The notes under the pieces: model-generated
Told to the model about the DNA's origin: nothing
Databases searched by the model: none
The model's input: only the letters and a program-made list of their open reading frames with translations
Made by a program: the position numbers and the translations under genes
Source of the DNA: Microbacterium sp. SZ1
Lineage (GTDB): Bacteria > Actinomycetota > Actinomycetes > Actinomycetales > Microbacteriaceae
DNA length: 64,000 nt
Assembly (NCBI RefSeq): GCF_002362255.1
Contig: NZ_LPVV01000038.1
Location: 366,878 to 430,877, forward strand
Reading direction: 5' to 3'
Shown: positions 1 through 8,035 of the stretch, in pieces
Position numbering within the stretch: position 1 is the stretch's first letter
How the letters are laid out: the number at the start of each line of letters is the position of its first letter

Positions 1-459
1 GCGCTCGAAGATCCGGCGCAGATTTCCCTCGCTGTACGTGGCGATGACCTCGGCGGCGGTCACGCCCCTGGTCTGGTCCATCCGCATGTCGAGCGGCGCA
101 TCCTTCGAGTACGCGAATCCGCGATCCGCCTCATCGAGCTGCAGGGACGAGACGCCGAGGTCGAAGAGGATGCCGGACGCTCCCTGCGCGTGGAGTCCGA
201 TCTCGTCGTACACGGTGTGGACGAGCGTGATGCGATCGCGGAAGCGCGCCAGGCGCTCGCCCGCGATGCGGAGCGCGTCGGTGTCGCGGTCGAGGCCGAC
301 GAGCCGAATGTTCGGGAACCGCTCCAGGAGCGCCTCGGAGTGGCCGCCCATACCGAGCGTGGCATCGACCAGGATGGCCCCGTCGCGCTGAAGGGCGGGG
401 GCGAGCAGCTCGATGCAGCGCTCGAGCAGAACCGGGGTGTGGATGTCGCGGAGGTTCAT
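1..459 (-). CDS. rsmH: 16S rRNA m4C1402 methyltransferase RsmH, 3' part off window
   Basis: SAM-dependent enzyme that N4-methylates C1402 of 16S rRNA; second gene of the division and cell-wall (dcw) cluster. The first 153 residues are visible and the frame runs open off the left edge, so about half of a normal RsmH (roughly 310 aa) is present. The start [15 protein letters not shown] is typical of the family, followed by the SAM-binding stretch [11 protein letters not shown] (about residues 30-40) and [13 protein letters not shown] at 457-459 has a purine-rich GAGAGAGATC just before it. It lies 115 bp downstream of mraZ on the same strand, the usual mraZ-rsmH order, and is probably cotranscribed with it. 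Identification is by motif and context and is firm. Confidence 0.96.
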   Translation of the reverse strand, partial: MNLRDIHTPVLLERCIELLAPALQRDGAILVDATLGMGGHSEALLERFPNIRLVGLDRDTDALRIAGERLARFRDRITLVHTVYDEIGLHAQGASGILFDLGVSSLQLDEADRGFAYSKDAPLDMRMDQTRGVTAAEVIATYSEGNLRRIFER

Positions 460-574
460 GATCTCTCTCGGGTGACCTCTGTCTCGGTGACCAGGGCCCT
501 GATCCCCCTCCGCTTCTCGACCCGGCACCGGGGAAGTGTGTCGGGGCGGGAGCGGCGGGGCATCACAGCCGTGG

Positions 575-1006
575 TCAGAACAGTCCCGGAATCACCTCCT
601 GCTCCAGGTCGGCGTAGGACTCCTCGCCGGCGGCGAGGTAGGCGTTCCAGCTCTCGGCATCCCAGATCTCGGCGTGGGCGCCGACTCCGGTGACGATGAG
701 CTCCTTCTGCAGGCCCGCGTACTGGCGGAGGTGCGCGGGGATGGTGATGCGGTTCTGGCTGTCGGGCATCTCCGCACTGGCTCCGGAGAGGAACAGGCGC
801 ATGAAGTCGCGCGCCTGCTTGTTCGCGAGCGGCGCCTGACGGATCCGCTCGTGCATCGCCTCGAACTCGGCCGTGCTGAAGACGTAGAGACAGCGCTCCT
901 GGCCACGGGTGACGACGATGCCGCCACCGAGGTCTTCGCGGAACTTCGCGGGGAGGATGACCCGCCCTTTGTCGTCCAGCTTCGGAGAGTGCGTACCCAG
1001 CAGCAT
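575..1006 (-). CDS. mraZ: Division/cell-wall cluster repressor MraZ
   Basis: DNA-binding protein that represses its own promoter and so the dcw operon. The length of 143 aa is normal. Two AbrB/SpoVT-like half domains are visible: the first carries [13 protein letters not shown] (about residues 11-23) and the second [13 protein letters not shown] (about 82-94), each with the family DxxxR core. The ATG at 1004-1006 is preceded by the strong ribosome-binding site GAGGGGGTG about 7-10 nt upstream. It is followed by rsmH. Its own operator boxes lie 42-67 bp upstream of the start, which supports autoregulation. Confidence 0.97.
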   Translation of the reverse strand: MLLGTHSPKLDDKGRVILPAKFREDLGGGIVVTRGQERCLYVFSTAEFEAMHERIRQAPLANKQARDFMRLFLSGASAEMPDSQNRITIPAHLRQYAGLQKELIVTGVGAHAEIWDAESWNAYLAAGEESYADLEQEVIPGLF

Positions 1007-1047
1007 CGGCCATCACCCCCTCTTCGTCCGGCCAACTTCGAGGTGCG

Positions 1048-1073
1048 CCCCACTTTACTCCACTTTCCTCCAC
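1048..1073 (-). promoter_or_regulatory. MraZ operator: three direct boxes 10 bp apart
   Basis: On the minus strand, reading toward mraZ, GTGGAG, GTGGAG and GTGGGG begin exactly 10 bp apart (plus-strand ends 1073, 1063, 1053), each followed by AAA or a related tract. Helically phased TGGGN/GTGG repeats upstream of mraZ are the known MraZ binding pattern. The site sits 42-67 bp before the mraZ start, close to where its promoter should be. Direct binding is inferred. Confidence 0.8.
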
Positions 1074-1166
1074 AAACCTATGGCGAATTCGACGATGACG
1101 GCCCCCAAGCGCACGGGAGTGCACAGTCGCGGCCGCCACACCGCGGAATTACGCGGGGCAACCGAA

Positions 1167-1193
1167 GTGGAGCGCGGTGGAGGAAAAGTGGAG
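1167..1193 (+). promoter_or_regulatory. Second MraZ-like box cluster, opposite orientation
   Basis: GTGGAG occurs at 1167-1172, 1177-1182 and 1188-1193 on the plus strand, with 10- and 11-bp spacing. These are the same hexamers as in the mraZ operator about 100 bp away but inverted relative to it. The cluster lies in the 264-bp mraZ-DUF3040 intergenic region, behind the terminator of the DUF3040 gene. It could be an auxiliary operator allowing looping or wrapping by MraZ rings, or chance. No gene is driven by it in the plus direction. Confidence 0.5.
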
Positions 1194-1221
1194 GGAGCGC
1201 TTCATCCTCGTCCGGAGACGA

Positions 1222-1256
1222 CGAAGGCCCGGATGCTCAGAGCATCCGGGCCTTCG
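1222..1256 (-). terminator. Terminator hairpin after the DUF3040 gene
   Basis: Perfect 16-bp inverted repeat (arms CGAAGGCCCGGATGCT and its complement) with a 3-nt loop, 14 bp after the DUF3040 stop. There is no clear U-run, as often in this genome. Confidence 0.75.
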
Positions 1257-1270
1257 AGAAGGAGAAGAGG

Positions 1271-1645
1271 TCAGCGGCCGTCTTGACGGCGATCCCAACG
1301 ATCGTTCATGCGGTCCATGAAGGAGGCCGATCCGCGCGCCTTCCGGGGGGCGCGCTCGGTCGGCGTCGAGGAGGCGGAGCGTCGAACCGGGGTCACGGCG
1401 AGCATCACGCCGCCGAGCATGGCGGCGAAGCCGACGACTCCGACCACGACACCCCACACGTCGCCGAGGACGACACCCACGATCAACCCGCCGACTCCGG
1501 CGAGGAGCAGAAGCGCTCCGTACACGAGATTGCGATAGCTGAGTGCTCGGTCGCCTGACGGCGCACTCACGACATCGGCGTCGTTGTGGAGGAGATGGCG
1601 CTCCATCTCGTCGAGCAGACGCTGCTCCTGTTCGGAGAGTGGCAT
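1271..1645 (-). CDS. DUF3040 family small membrane protein
   Basis: A 124-aa protein that begins MPLSEQEQRLLDEMERHL, the signature start of actinobacterial DUF3040 proteins, which are commonly found beside mraZ. Two hydrophobic segments (about residues 40-60 and 62-84) suggest two membrane helices. The tail is rich in Arg, Ser and Pro, and its function is unknown. ATG at 1643-1645 follows the ribosome-binding site GAGGGGGA, and a TAGAAT -10 lies on the minus strand at 1673-1678. The gene is divergent from the polyprenyl synthase gene and ends at a strong hairpin. Confidence 0.85.
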   Translation of the reverse strand: MPLSEQEQRLLDEMERHLLHNDADVVSAPSGDRALSYRNLVYGALLLLAGVGGLIVGVVLGDVWGVVVGVVGFAAMLGGVMLAVTPVRRSASSTPTERAPRKARGSASFMDRMNDRWDRRQDGR

Positions 1646-1729
1646 TTCGTCCCCCTCGGGTATGGTCTCCTCATTCTACGCGCGGTATGAGGCCGCGGGC
1701 TAGTGAACGGGCCTCTCATTGGCTTTACG

Positions 1730-1735
1730 TATGCT
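1730..1735 (+). promoter_or_regulatory. -10 element TATGCT for a leaderless transcript
   Basis: TATGCT lies 7 nt before the GTG at 1743, the spacing seen at many genes in this window. Transcription probably starts at or next to the start codon. This decides the start of the polyprenyl synthase against the in-frame TTG (1719) and ATG (1731) further upstream. Confidence 0.65.
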
Positions 1736-1742
1736 GGGAGTC

Positions 1743-2831
1743 GTGCCGACCCCTTCCCCCGTGCCCGATGCGGTGGCCGCCCGCCTGCAGATGTTCATGG
1801 ACAGGATGCGTGCGGAGGCGATCACCTATGGACCGGATGCCGCAGCCCTCGTCGAATCCGGCGCCGAGACCCTCGTCGGCGGGAAGCGGCTGCGCGCGCG
1901 CTTCTGCCACGCGGGATGGCGGGCCGTGGCTCGTCACCGCGACCGCGGGGCGGTCGAACGCGATCCGCTCTGGGACGTCTGCGCCGCGCTGGAGATCTTC
2001 CAATCCGCCGCACTCGTGCACGACGACATCATCGACAACTCCGACACGCGTCGCGGACGCCCGGCCGCGCATCGTGCGCTCGAGGCGTCGCACCGCGAAG
2101 CCCGATGGACCGGCGACGCCGCGGCGTTCGGCCGCTCGTCCGCTATCCTGCTCGGCGATCTGCTCGTCGCGTGGAGCGACGACCTCTTCGAGGAGGCCGT
2201 CGACTCCCTCCCGCATGCCGCGACCGTCCGCCGAGAGTACGCGCGCATGCGGCGCGACGTCACGGTCGGTCAGTTCCTCGACATCGCCGAGGAGTCCGCA
2301 TGGAGTGTGAATGCCGCTGAGTCGCACGTCGAACGCGCACTGCGCGTGGTGTCGCTGAAGTCGGCGAGATACAGCATCGAGCAGCCGCTCGTGCTGGGCG
2401 CGGCGGTGGCGGAGGCCGATGCGGAGCAGCTGCGCGCGCTGCGACGGTTCGGGCACCCCGTGGGCATGGCGTTCCAGCTCCGCGACGACGTGCTCGGGGT
2501 GTTCGGCGATGCGGCCGTCACCGGCAAGCCGGCCGGAGACGACCTCCGGGAGGGGAAGCGCACGGTTCTCGTCGCGCTCACCCGGCAGACACTCGACACG
2601 TCGGCGCGCAACCTGTTCGACGAGCTGCTGGGCGACTCCGAGCTCACCCCCGAGCAGATCCGCTTCCTCCAGGCGACGATCTCCGAATCCGGAGCGCTCG
2701 AGCGGGTGGAGGCGATGATCGAGGAGTACGCGAGGGAGGCCGACCGCGCTCTCTCGGGCGCACGTCTCGACAACGCCGCCGTCGGGGACCTGCGCGACCT
2801 CGCCCGCGCGGCGACGGTGCGCGCGGCCTGA
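1743..2831 (+). CDS. Polyprenyl (geranylgeranyl-type) diphosphate synthase
   Basis: Trans-prenyltransferase that condenses isopentenyl diphosphate with allylic diphosphates, supplying precursors for menaquinone, carotenoids or lipid carriers. With the leaderless GTG start it has 362 aa, normal for the family. The first aspartate-rich motif DDIID followed by SDTRRGRP (about residues 94-106) and the second, RDDVLGVFGD (about 244-253), are both intact. The lysine-rich KRLRARFC and the KSARYS stretch expected of the fold are present. The product chain length cannot be read from sequence alone. The gene stands alone, divergent from the DUF3040 gene and convergent with the Rv2175c-like gene. Confidence 0.9.
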   Translation: MPTPSPVPDAVAARLQMFMDRMRAEAITYGPDAAALVESGAETLVGGKRLRARFCHAGWRAVARHRDRGAVERDPLWDVCAALEIFQSAALVHDDIIDNSDTRRGRPAAHRALEASHREARWTGDAAAFGRSSAILLGDLLVAWSDDLFEEAVDSLPHAATVRREYARMRRDVTVGQFLDIAEESAWSVNAAESHVERALRVVSLKSARYSIEQPLVLGAAVAEADAEQLRALRRFGHPVGMAFQLRDDVLGVFGDAAVTGKPAGDDLREGKRTVLVALTRQTLDTSARNLFDELLGDSELTPEQIRFLQATISESGALERVEAMIEEYAREADRALSGARLDNAAVGDLRDLARAATVRAA

Positions 2832-2867
2832 TCCTCCGAGCGCGGCCGCAAGGCGACGAGCGCCGAG

Positions 2868-3245
2868 TCAGGCGAGGGTGCGCGCGATGCGACGGACCTC
2901 GCTCTTGTGGCCGGCGAGCAGCGCGGCGATCGGCGCGCGACCGAGAGTCTCCTCATCGGCGAGGAGCCAATCGACGACCTCGTCGTCGGTGAAACCCGCG
3001 TCCTGGAGCGCGATGACGGTTCCGCGAAGCGACGAGAGCGGGTGGCCGTCGACGATGAACACCGACGGTACGGCGAAGACGCCGGAGCGGCGGGATCCGA
3101 TGAGGTAGTGCTCGTCGATGAGGCGTCGGACGCGACCGAGCGGCTCACCGAGCACCTCGACCAGGTCGGGCATCGTCAGCCACTCGGTCGGGGTGGCGCC
3201 GTTCTCGGGAATGTGGTTCTCAGACTGCTCAGACACGCTGTTCAC
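2868..3245 (-). CDS. Rv2175c-like DNA-binding protein
   Basis: A protein of about 125 aa with an N-terminal winged helix-turn-helix-like region (TEWLTMPDLVEVLGEPLGRVRRLIDE) and a C-terminal Rv2175c-type region containing SLRGTVIALQDAGFTDDEVVDWL and a lysine/arginine-rich end. In Mycobacterium tuberculosis, Rv2175c is a DNA-binding substrate of a Ser/Thr kinase, and here a PASTA kinase gene lies about 1.4 kb away. The frame is open to 3308. The GTG at 3243-3245, preceded by GGAGATGAGATA, gives a sensible start, and GTG at 3236 is an alternative. It is divergent from the LysM gene across a 124-bp promoter region. Confidence 0.8.
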   Translation of the reverse strand: MNSVSEQSENHIPENGATPTEWLTMPDLVEVLGEPLGRVRRLIDEHYLIGSRRSGVFAVPSVFIVDGHPLSSLRGTVIALQDAGFTDDEVVDWLLADEETLGRAPIAALLAGHKSEVRRIARTLA

Positions 3246-3369
3246 TATCTCATCTCCGCGAGGCGATCGCATGCGAGCGTCCGTGATCACATCCGTCACA
3301 TACGTCACTCTTGTTGACTTCTGTCTACACCCGTGTCAGCGTAGGCAGACGCCGAACAAGGGGGAAGCC

Positions 3370-4554
3370 TTGAGACAGCCACTGGCACGCCGTCGCGCCC
3401 GATATCTGCAGATCGGAGTTCCCGCCGCGGTCATCGGATCGCTCACCGGGCCCCTCACGGTCGTTCCGGCCCAGGCCGATACGACCGCCCCGATCGAACG
3501 GCTGCAGGCGGGCCCCGGCGGCGTCATCCCCGCGACGACGACTCCCTCCACCTATGTGGTGCAGCCCGGCGACACCGTCTCGTCGATCGCTCGACAGCAC
3601 GGTCTCCGCACGGTCGACGTCCTCGCCTGGAACGGGCTCAGCTGGCGCTCGGTCATCTACCCCGGCCAGTCGCTGACCCTCTCGGGCGCGCCCGCCGCGG
3701 CCCCCGCGGCTCCGGTCTCGGCCCCCACCGCGCCCGCGGGCGCCTCGCACGTCGTCGTGAGCGGCGACACGGTGTTCGGCATCGCGCAGAAGTACGGGAC
3801 GACGGTCGACGCCGTGCTCGCGGCCAACGGCCTCACGCGCGCCTCGGTCATCCACCCCGGCCAGACCCTGGCGGTCTCCGGCGCCGCCGCACCCGCTCCC
3901 GCCGCAGCACCCCAGACTCCCCCGCCTGCGGCCTCGACGCAGACCCATGTCGTGGCCGCGGGAGACACGCTCTTCGGCATCGCGCAGAAGTACGGCACGA
4001 CCACGGCTGCGCTGTTCGCCCTGAACGGCCTGTCCTCGGGGTCGATCATCTATCCCGGGCAGAGCATCGCCGTCGGCGAGGCGCCGGCGGCAGCACCCGC
4101 GCCGGCGCCGGCGCCGGCGCCGAGCGCTCCGTCGCAGTCGTTCGTCTCGCTCGATGCGGAGCAGGCCGGAAACGCGGCCCTCATCATCCGCATCGGCAGA
4201 CAGCTCGGCGTCTCGGATCGCGCGATCGCGATCGGACTCGCGACCGCGATGGTCGAGTCGAGCATGCGCAACCTCTCGTGGGGAGACCGTGACTCGCTCG
4301 GCCTCTTCCAGCAGCGCCCGAGCACCGGATGGGGCTCACCCGAGCAGATCCTCGACGCCGATCGCAGCACGCGGGTGTTCTTCGGCGGCAGCGGCGACCC
4401 CAACGGTCAGGCCACCCGCGGCCTGCTCGACATCTCCGGCTGGGAGTCCATGCGCTTCACGGATGCCGCGCAGGCCGTGCAGATCTCCGCCTATCCCGAG
4501 CGCTACGGGCAGTGGGAGACGCAGGCTTACCAGTGGCTCGCGCAGTACGGATGA
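3370..4554 (+). CDS. Secreted triple-LysM protein with lysozyme/transglycosylase-like domain
   Basis: Cell-wall protein of 394 aa. A TTG at 3370, preceded by GGGGGAAG, starts a signal peptide: an Arg-rich n-region (residues 2-12), a hydrophobic core and a likely cut after PAQA near residue 38. Three LysM peptidoglycan-binding modules follow (about 60-103, 127-170, 192-236; each with a PGDT, SGDT or AGDT core), joined by Ala/Pro linkers. The C-terminal domain (about 260-394) has ATAMVESSMRNLSWGDRDS and LGLFQQRPSTGWG, the pattern of a lysozyme-fold glycosidase with Glu near residue 296 as the likely acid. It directly precedes the PASTA kinase gene, linking wall hydrolysis with wall sensing. The substrate bond is unproven. 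Confidence 0.85.
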   Translation: MRQPLARRRARYLQIGVPAAVIGSLTGPLTVVPAQADTTAPIERLQAGPGGVIPATTTPSTYVVQPGDTVSSIARQHGLRTVDVLAWNGLSWRSVIYPGQSLTLSGAPAAAPAAPVSAPTAPAGASHVVVSGDTVFGIAQKYGTTVDAVLAANGLTRASVIHPGQTLAVSGAAAPAPAAAPQTPPPAASTQTHVVAAGDTLFGIAQKYGTTTAALFALNGLSSGSIIYPGQSIAVGEAPAAAPAPAPAPAPSAPSQSFVSLDAEQAGNAALIIRIGRQLGVSDRAIAIGLATAMVESSMRNLSWGDRDSLGLFQQRPSTGWGSPEQILDADRSTRVFFGGSGDPNGQATRGLLDISGWESMRFTDAAQAVQISAYPERYGQWETQAYQWLAQYG

Positions 4555-4621
4555 GCCGGTTCCGGGCAAACGTGCAGGAGCAGAGGGCGAGCCGCTCCCG
4601 GAGCTTTCAGGCAGTCCTCAA

Positions 4622-4627
4622 TAGAAT
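4622..4627 (+). promoter_or_regulatory. -10 element TAGAAT of the PASTA kinase gene
   Basis: TAGAAT ends 6 nt before the GTG at 4634, the leaderless arrangement repeated across the window. It indicates that the kinase has its own promoter in the 79-bp gap after the LysM gene. Confidence 0.7.
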
Positions 4628-4633
4628 CTTGAC

Positions 4634-6580
4634 GTGACGACCAATCAGCAGGCCGACCCCCTCATCGGGCGGCTTGTCGACGGTCGGTACCGGGTCCGCG
4701 CTCGGATCGCCCGCGGCGGCATGGCCACCGTGTACGTCGCGACCGACCTCCGTCTCGAGCGTCGCATCGCCCTCAAGGTCATGCACGCGCACCTCAGCGA
4801 CGACTCGTCGTTCCAGAGCCGCTTCATCCAGGAGGCTCGAGCCGCCGCCCGCCTCGCCGACCCGCACGTCGTCAACGTCTTCGATCAGGGGCAGGACGGG
4901 GAGCTGGCCTATCTGGTCATGGAATACCTGCCCGGCATCACCCTGCGCGAGCTGCTCCGCGAGCAGAAACGGCTGACCGTCCCTCAGACGATCACGATCA
5001 TGGACGCCGTGCTCGCCGGTCTGTCTGCCGCGCACCGCGCCGGCATCGTGCACCGCGACGTGAAGCCCGAGAACGTGCTTCTCGCCGAAGACGGTCGCAT
5101 CAAGATCGGCGACTTCGGTCTGGCCCGCGCGACCACCGCCAATACGGCGACCGGTCAGCAACTGCTCGGCACCATCGCTTACCTCGCACCCGAGCTCGTC
5201 ACCCGAGGCACGGCCGACGCGCGCAGCGACATCTACGCCCTCGGAATCATGCTGTACGAGATGCTCGTCGGCGAGCAGCCGTACAAGGGCGAGCAGCCCA
5301 TGCAGATCGCGTTCCAGCACGCGACGGAATCGGTGCCCCGCCCGAGCGTCCGCAATCCGGCCGTGCCCGAGCAGCTCGACGAGCTCGTGCTGTGGGCCAC
5401 CGAGAAGTCGCCGGACGAGCGACCGGACGACGCTCAGCAGATGCTCGAGCGTCTGCGCGATATCGAGCGCGACCTCGGTATCGCCCCCGCCGTCGCGGCG
5501 GCGACCGCTCCCCAGCGCTCCCAGGCGGATTCCGCGGAGCTCACCAAGATCATGCCGAGCACGATGGTGCTCTCCGACCCCACGGCGCCGACACCGCAGG
5601 CCGTCGACAACGCGACGCTGCTGCGTCGGCGCTCTTCGCGCCGCCGCGCGCGTGGAGCTCTGCTCCTCACCCTCGTGCTGCTGCTCGCCACCGTCGCGGG
5701 CGGGGTGGGTTGGTGGTTCGGCTCCGGCCCCGGTTCTCTCGTGGCCGTGCCCGATGTCGCAGGACTCACCTACGACGAAGCGGCGTCGGCTCTCACCGAG
5801 GAGGGCTTCGTCCCGGTCCGCGGTGAGGAGAACTCGATCGAGGTCGCGAGGGATCAGACGATCCGCACCGACCCTGAAGAGGGCAAGCGCCTCGACAAGG
5901 GCGCCGAGGTCACGGTGTACATCTCGATCGGTCCCGCCAGCCACACCGCGGAGGCTCTGAACGGCAAGACCGAGCAGGAGGCGCGCGATTACCTCGGCGA
6001 CATCAAGGTCAACGTCGCGGAGCAGCCCCTGCTCCTCTTCTCCGACGCCGAAGCCGGGCGGGTCATCAACGCCTTCGTGACCCCGCGCGACGGCGGCGAG
6101 GTGTACGGCTGCGGCGACGGGTGCGATCTGCTCGAAGACGACTCCGTCGAACTCTACGTCTCTGCCGGCCAGTTCCCCGACGTCAGCGGGATGTCGGTCG
6201 ATCAGGCCACGACGACGCTCACAGACAAGCAGCTGCAGGTCTCACCGGAGATCGTCTATGCGTTCAGCGAGAAGCTTCAGAAGGACCTCGTCATCGGCGT
6301 GTCCGACCGCGCGGAAGAGGGCAACTGGCGTCCCGGCGACACCGTGCAGCTGATCGTCTCGAAGGGACCCGAGCTGTTCCCGGTCCCGGACGTCACGAAC
6401 AAGACGCTGGTCGAGGCCAAGCAGATCATCGAGGGCGCGGGCTTCACGGCGACCTATGCCGCCTGGGGCGACCTGCCCGGGTTCGCCGATCTGGCCAAGG
6501 TCACGGCGCAGGATCCGGGGGCCGACAAGCAGCTCCCCCGCGGGGGAACGGTCAAGCTCTCCATCCAGCTCAGCGGCTGA
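4634..6580 (+). CDS. PASTA-domain Ser/Thr protein kinase (PknB/Stk1 type)
   Basis: Membrane receptor kinase of 648 aa. The cytoplasmic kinase domain (about residues 14-275) has RGGMATVY as glycine loop, catalytic Lys48 in ALKVMH, HRDVKPEN with Asp142, and DFG at 160-162. A Thr/Pro juxtamembrane stretch precedes one transmembrane helix (about 338-361), and four extracellular PASTA-like repeats fill 367-648. The second repeat contains an unusual insertion with Cys-Gly-Cys. PASTA repeats bind peptidoglycan or lipid II fragments, and such kinases phosphorylate wall and division proteins and GarA-type FHA proteins, one of which is encoded at 18995. It is isolated from the dcw/rodA cluster where PknB often lies, so assignment to PknB or to a paralogue (PknA2/PknL type) is open. 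It ends at a shared terminator. Confidence 0.93.
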   Translation: MTTNQQADPLIGRLVDGRYRVRARIARGGMATVYVATDLRLERRIALKVMHAHLSDDSSFQSRFIQEARAAARLADPHVVNVFDQGQDGELAYLVMEYLPGITLRELLREQKRLTVPQTITIMDAVLAGLSAAHRAGIVHRDVKPENVLLAEDGRIKIGDFGLARATTANTATGQQLLGTIAYLAPELVTRGTADARSDIYALGIMLYEMLVGEQPYKGEQPMQIAFQHATESVPRPSVRNPAVPEQLDELVLWATEKSPDERPDDAQQMLERLRDIERDLGIAPAVAAATAPQRSQADSAELTKIMPSTMVLSDPTAPTPQAVDNATLLRRRSSRRRARGALLLTLVLLLATVAGGVGWWFGSGPGSLVAVPDVAGLTYDEAASALTEEGFVPVRGEENSIEVARDQTIRTDPEEGKRLDKGAEVTVYISIGPASHTAEALNGKTEQEARDYLGDIKVNVAEQPLLLFSDAEAGRVINAFVTPRDGGEVYGCGDGCDLLEDDSVELYVSAGQFPDVSGMSVDQATTTLTDKQLQVSPEIVYAFSEKLQKDLVIGVSDRAEEGNWRPGDTVQLIVSKGPELFPVPDVTNKTLVEAKQIIEGAGFTATYAAWGDLPGFADLAKVTAQDPGADKQLPRGGTVKLSIQLSG

Positions 6581-6605
6581 GCGGCATCCGTCGTCATCGC
6601 AGACC

Positions 6606-6640
6606 ACGAAGGCCCTCCCCGATTCGGGGAGGGCCTTCGT
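6606..6640. terminator. Bidirectional terminator between kinase and DAHP synthase genes
   Basis: Perfect stem of 15-16 bp (ACGAAGGCCCTCCCC with its complement) and a tiny loop, 25 bp after the kinase stop and 16 bp after the convergent DAHP synthase stop. Confidence 0.85.
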
Positions 6641-6656
6641 CGTGTCGATGCCGTCG

Positions 6657-7997
6657 TCAGCGCTTCTCGAGCTCCTCGGCCACGAGGAACGCCAGCTCGA
6701 GCGACTGCATGTGGTTGAGACGCGGATCGCAGAGGCTCTCGTAGCGAGTGGCCAGTGCAGCCTCATCGATCTGCTCGGAACCGCCGAGGCACTCGGTGAC
6801 GTCGTCGCCTGTGAGCTCGACGTGGATGCCGCCGGGGAAGGTGCCCACCGCACGGTGCGCCTCGAAGAAGCCGCGCACCTCGTCGACCACGTCGTCGAAT
6901 CGGCGCGTCTTGTAGCCGGTCGGGGTCGTGATGCCGTTGCCGTGCATGGGGTCGGTGACCCAGAGCGGCTGAGCCCCTGATTCACGGACGGCCTCGAGCA
7001 GCGGCGGCAGCGCGTCGCGGATCTTGCCCGCACCCATACGCGTGATGAAGGTCAGCCGGCCGGGCTCACGATTCGGGTCGAGCTTGTCGATGAGTGCGAG
7101 CGCCGTCTCGGGCGTCGTCGTCGGGCCGAGCTTCACGCCGATCGGGTTGCGGATCTTCGAGAAGTAGTCGACGTGCGCGCCGTCGAGCTCGCGGGTGCGC
7201 TCACCGATCCAGAGGAAGTGAGCCGACGTGTTGAACGGGGTGTCGGTGCGCGAGTCGATCCGGGTCATCGGACGCTCGTAGTCCATCAGCAGGCCCTCGT
7301 GGCCGGTGAAGAACTCGACGCGCTTGAGTTCGTCGAAGTCTGCGCCCGCCGCCTCCATGAACTTGATGGCACGGTCGATCTCGGCAGCCATGCGCTCGTA
7401 CCGCTGGTTCGCCGGGTTCTGCGCGAAGCCCTTGTTCCACGAGTGCACCTCGCGGAGGTCGGCGAATCCACCCTGCGTGAAGGCACGGATCAGGTTCAGG
7501 GTCGACGCAGCCGTGTGGTAGCCCTGGAGCAGCCGGCCCGGGTCGGCCTGGCGCGATCCCTCGGTGAAGTCGTAGCCGTTGACGATGTCGCCTCGGTACG
7601 CGGGCAGAGTGACGTCACCACGCGTCTCGGTGTCGCTGGAGCGGGGCTTGGCGAACTGCCCGGCCATGCGACCCATCTTGACGATCGGCATCGAGGCGCC
7701 ATACGTCAGCACGACCGCCATCTGCAGGACCGTCTTGATGCGGTTGCGGATCTGGTCGGCGGTGGCGCCGGCGAACGTCTCGGCGCAGTCCCCGCCCTGG
7801 AGCAGGAAGGCCTGCCCGGAGGCGGCGCGCGCGAGCCGATCGCGGAGGTTGTCTACCTCGCCGGCGAACACCAGGGGCGGAAGCGCTGCGATCTGAGCGG
7901 AGACCTCGGCCACGCGCTCGGCGTCGGGCCACTGAGGCTGCTGCTTGATCGGGAGCGAACGCCACGCGTCGAGCGCGTCGATGTGGTGCTGGAGCAT
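6657..7997 (-). CDS. Class II 3-deoxy-7-phosphoheptulonate (DAHP) synthase
   Basis: Catalyses phosphoenolpyruvate + erythrose 4-phosphate to DAHP, the first step of the shikimate pathway. The length of 446 aa is normal for the plant-type (class II) family. Recognisable blocks are LPPLVFAGEV, FLLQGGDCAETF (metal and substrate Cys), SHFLWIGERTRELDGAHVDYFSKIRNPIGVK (abbreviated here by its position, about residues 270-302), TRMGAGKIRDALPPL, and WVTDPMHGNG near the end. The ATG at 7995-7997 lies 7 nt after a TAGGCT -10, so the gene looks leaderless. Aromatic feedback control is likely but not visible. It is convergent with the kinase gene. Confidence 0.95.
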   Translation of the reverse strand: MLQHHIDALDAWRSLPIKQQPQWPDAERVAEVSAQIAALPPLVFAGEVDNLRDRLARAASGQAFLLQGGDCAETFAGATADQIRNRIKTVLQMAVVLTYGASMPIVKMGRMAGQFAKPRSSDTETRGDVTLPAYRGDIVNGYDFTEGSRQADPGRLLQGYHTAASTLNLIRAFTQGGFADLREVHSWNKGFAQNPANQRYERMAAEIDRAIKFMEAAGADFDELKRVEFFTGHEGLLMDYERPMTRIDSRTDTPFNTSAHFLWIGERTRELDGAHVDYFSKIRNPIGVKLGPTTTPETALALIDKLDPNREPGRLTFITRMGAGKIRDALPPLLEAVRESGAQPLWVTDPMHGNGITTPTGYKTRRFDDVVDEVRGFFEAHRAVGTFPGGIHVELTGDDVTECLGGSEQIDEAALATRYESLCDPRLNHMQSLELAFLVAEELEKR

Positions 7998-8004
7998 GGC
8001 TCCC

Positions 8005-8010
8005 AGCCTA
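8005..8010 (-). promoter_or_regulatory. -10 element TAGGCT of DAHP synthase gene
   Basis: Minus-strand TAGGCT followed by 7 nt and then the ATG at 7997; leaderless promoter of the window's standard form. Confidence 0.65.
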
Positions 8011-8035
8011 CTGGGCGCGGCGACGCGCAGATGCC

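Noticed and set aside
460..574. Separate promoter or attenuator between mraZ and rsmH
   Set aside because: Only weak, imperfect pairings and no clear -10; cotranscription is simpler.
3246..3369. Riboswitch (for example c-di-AMP type) before the LysM wall hydrolase gene
   Set aside because: The intergenic space is only 124 bp and shared with a divergent gene, and I see no conserved stems of that class.
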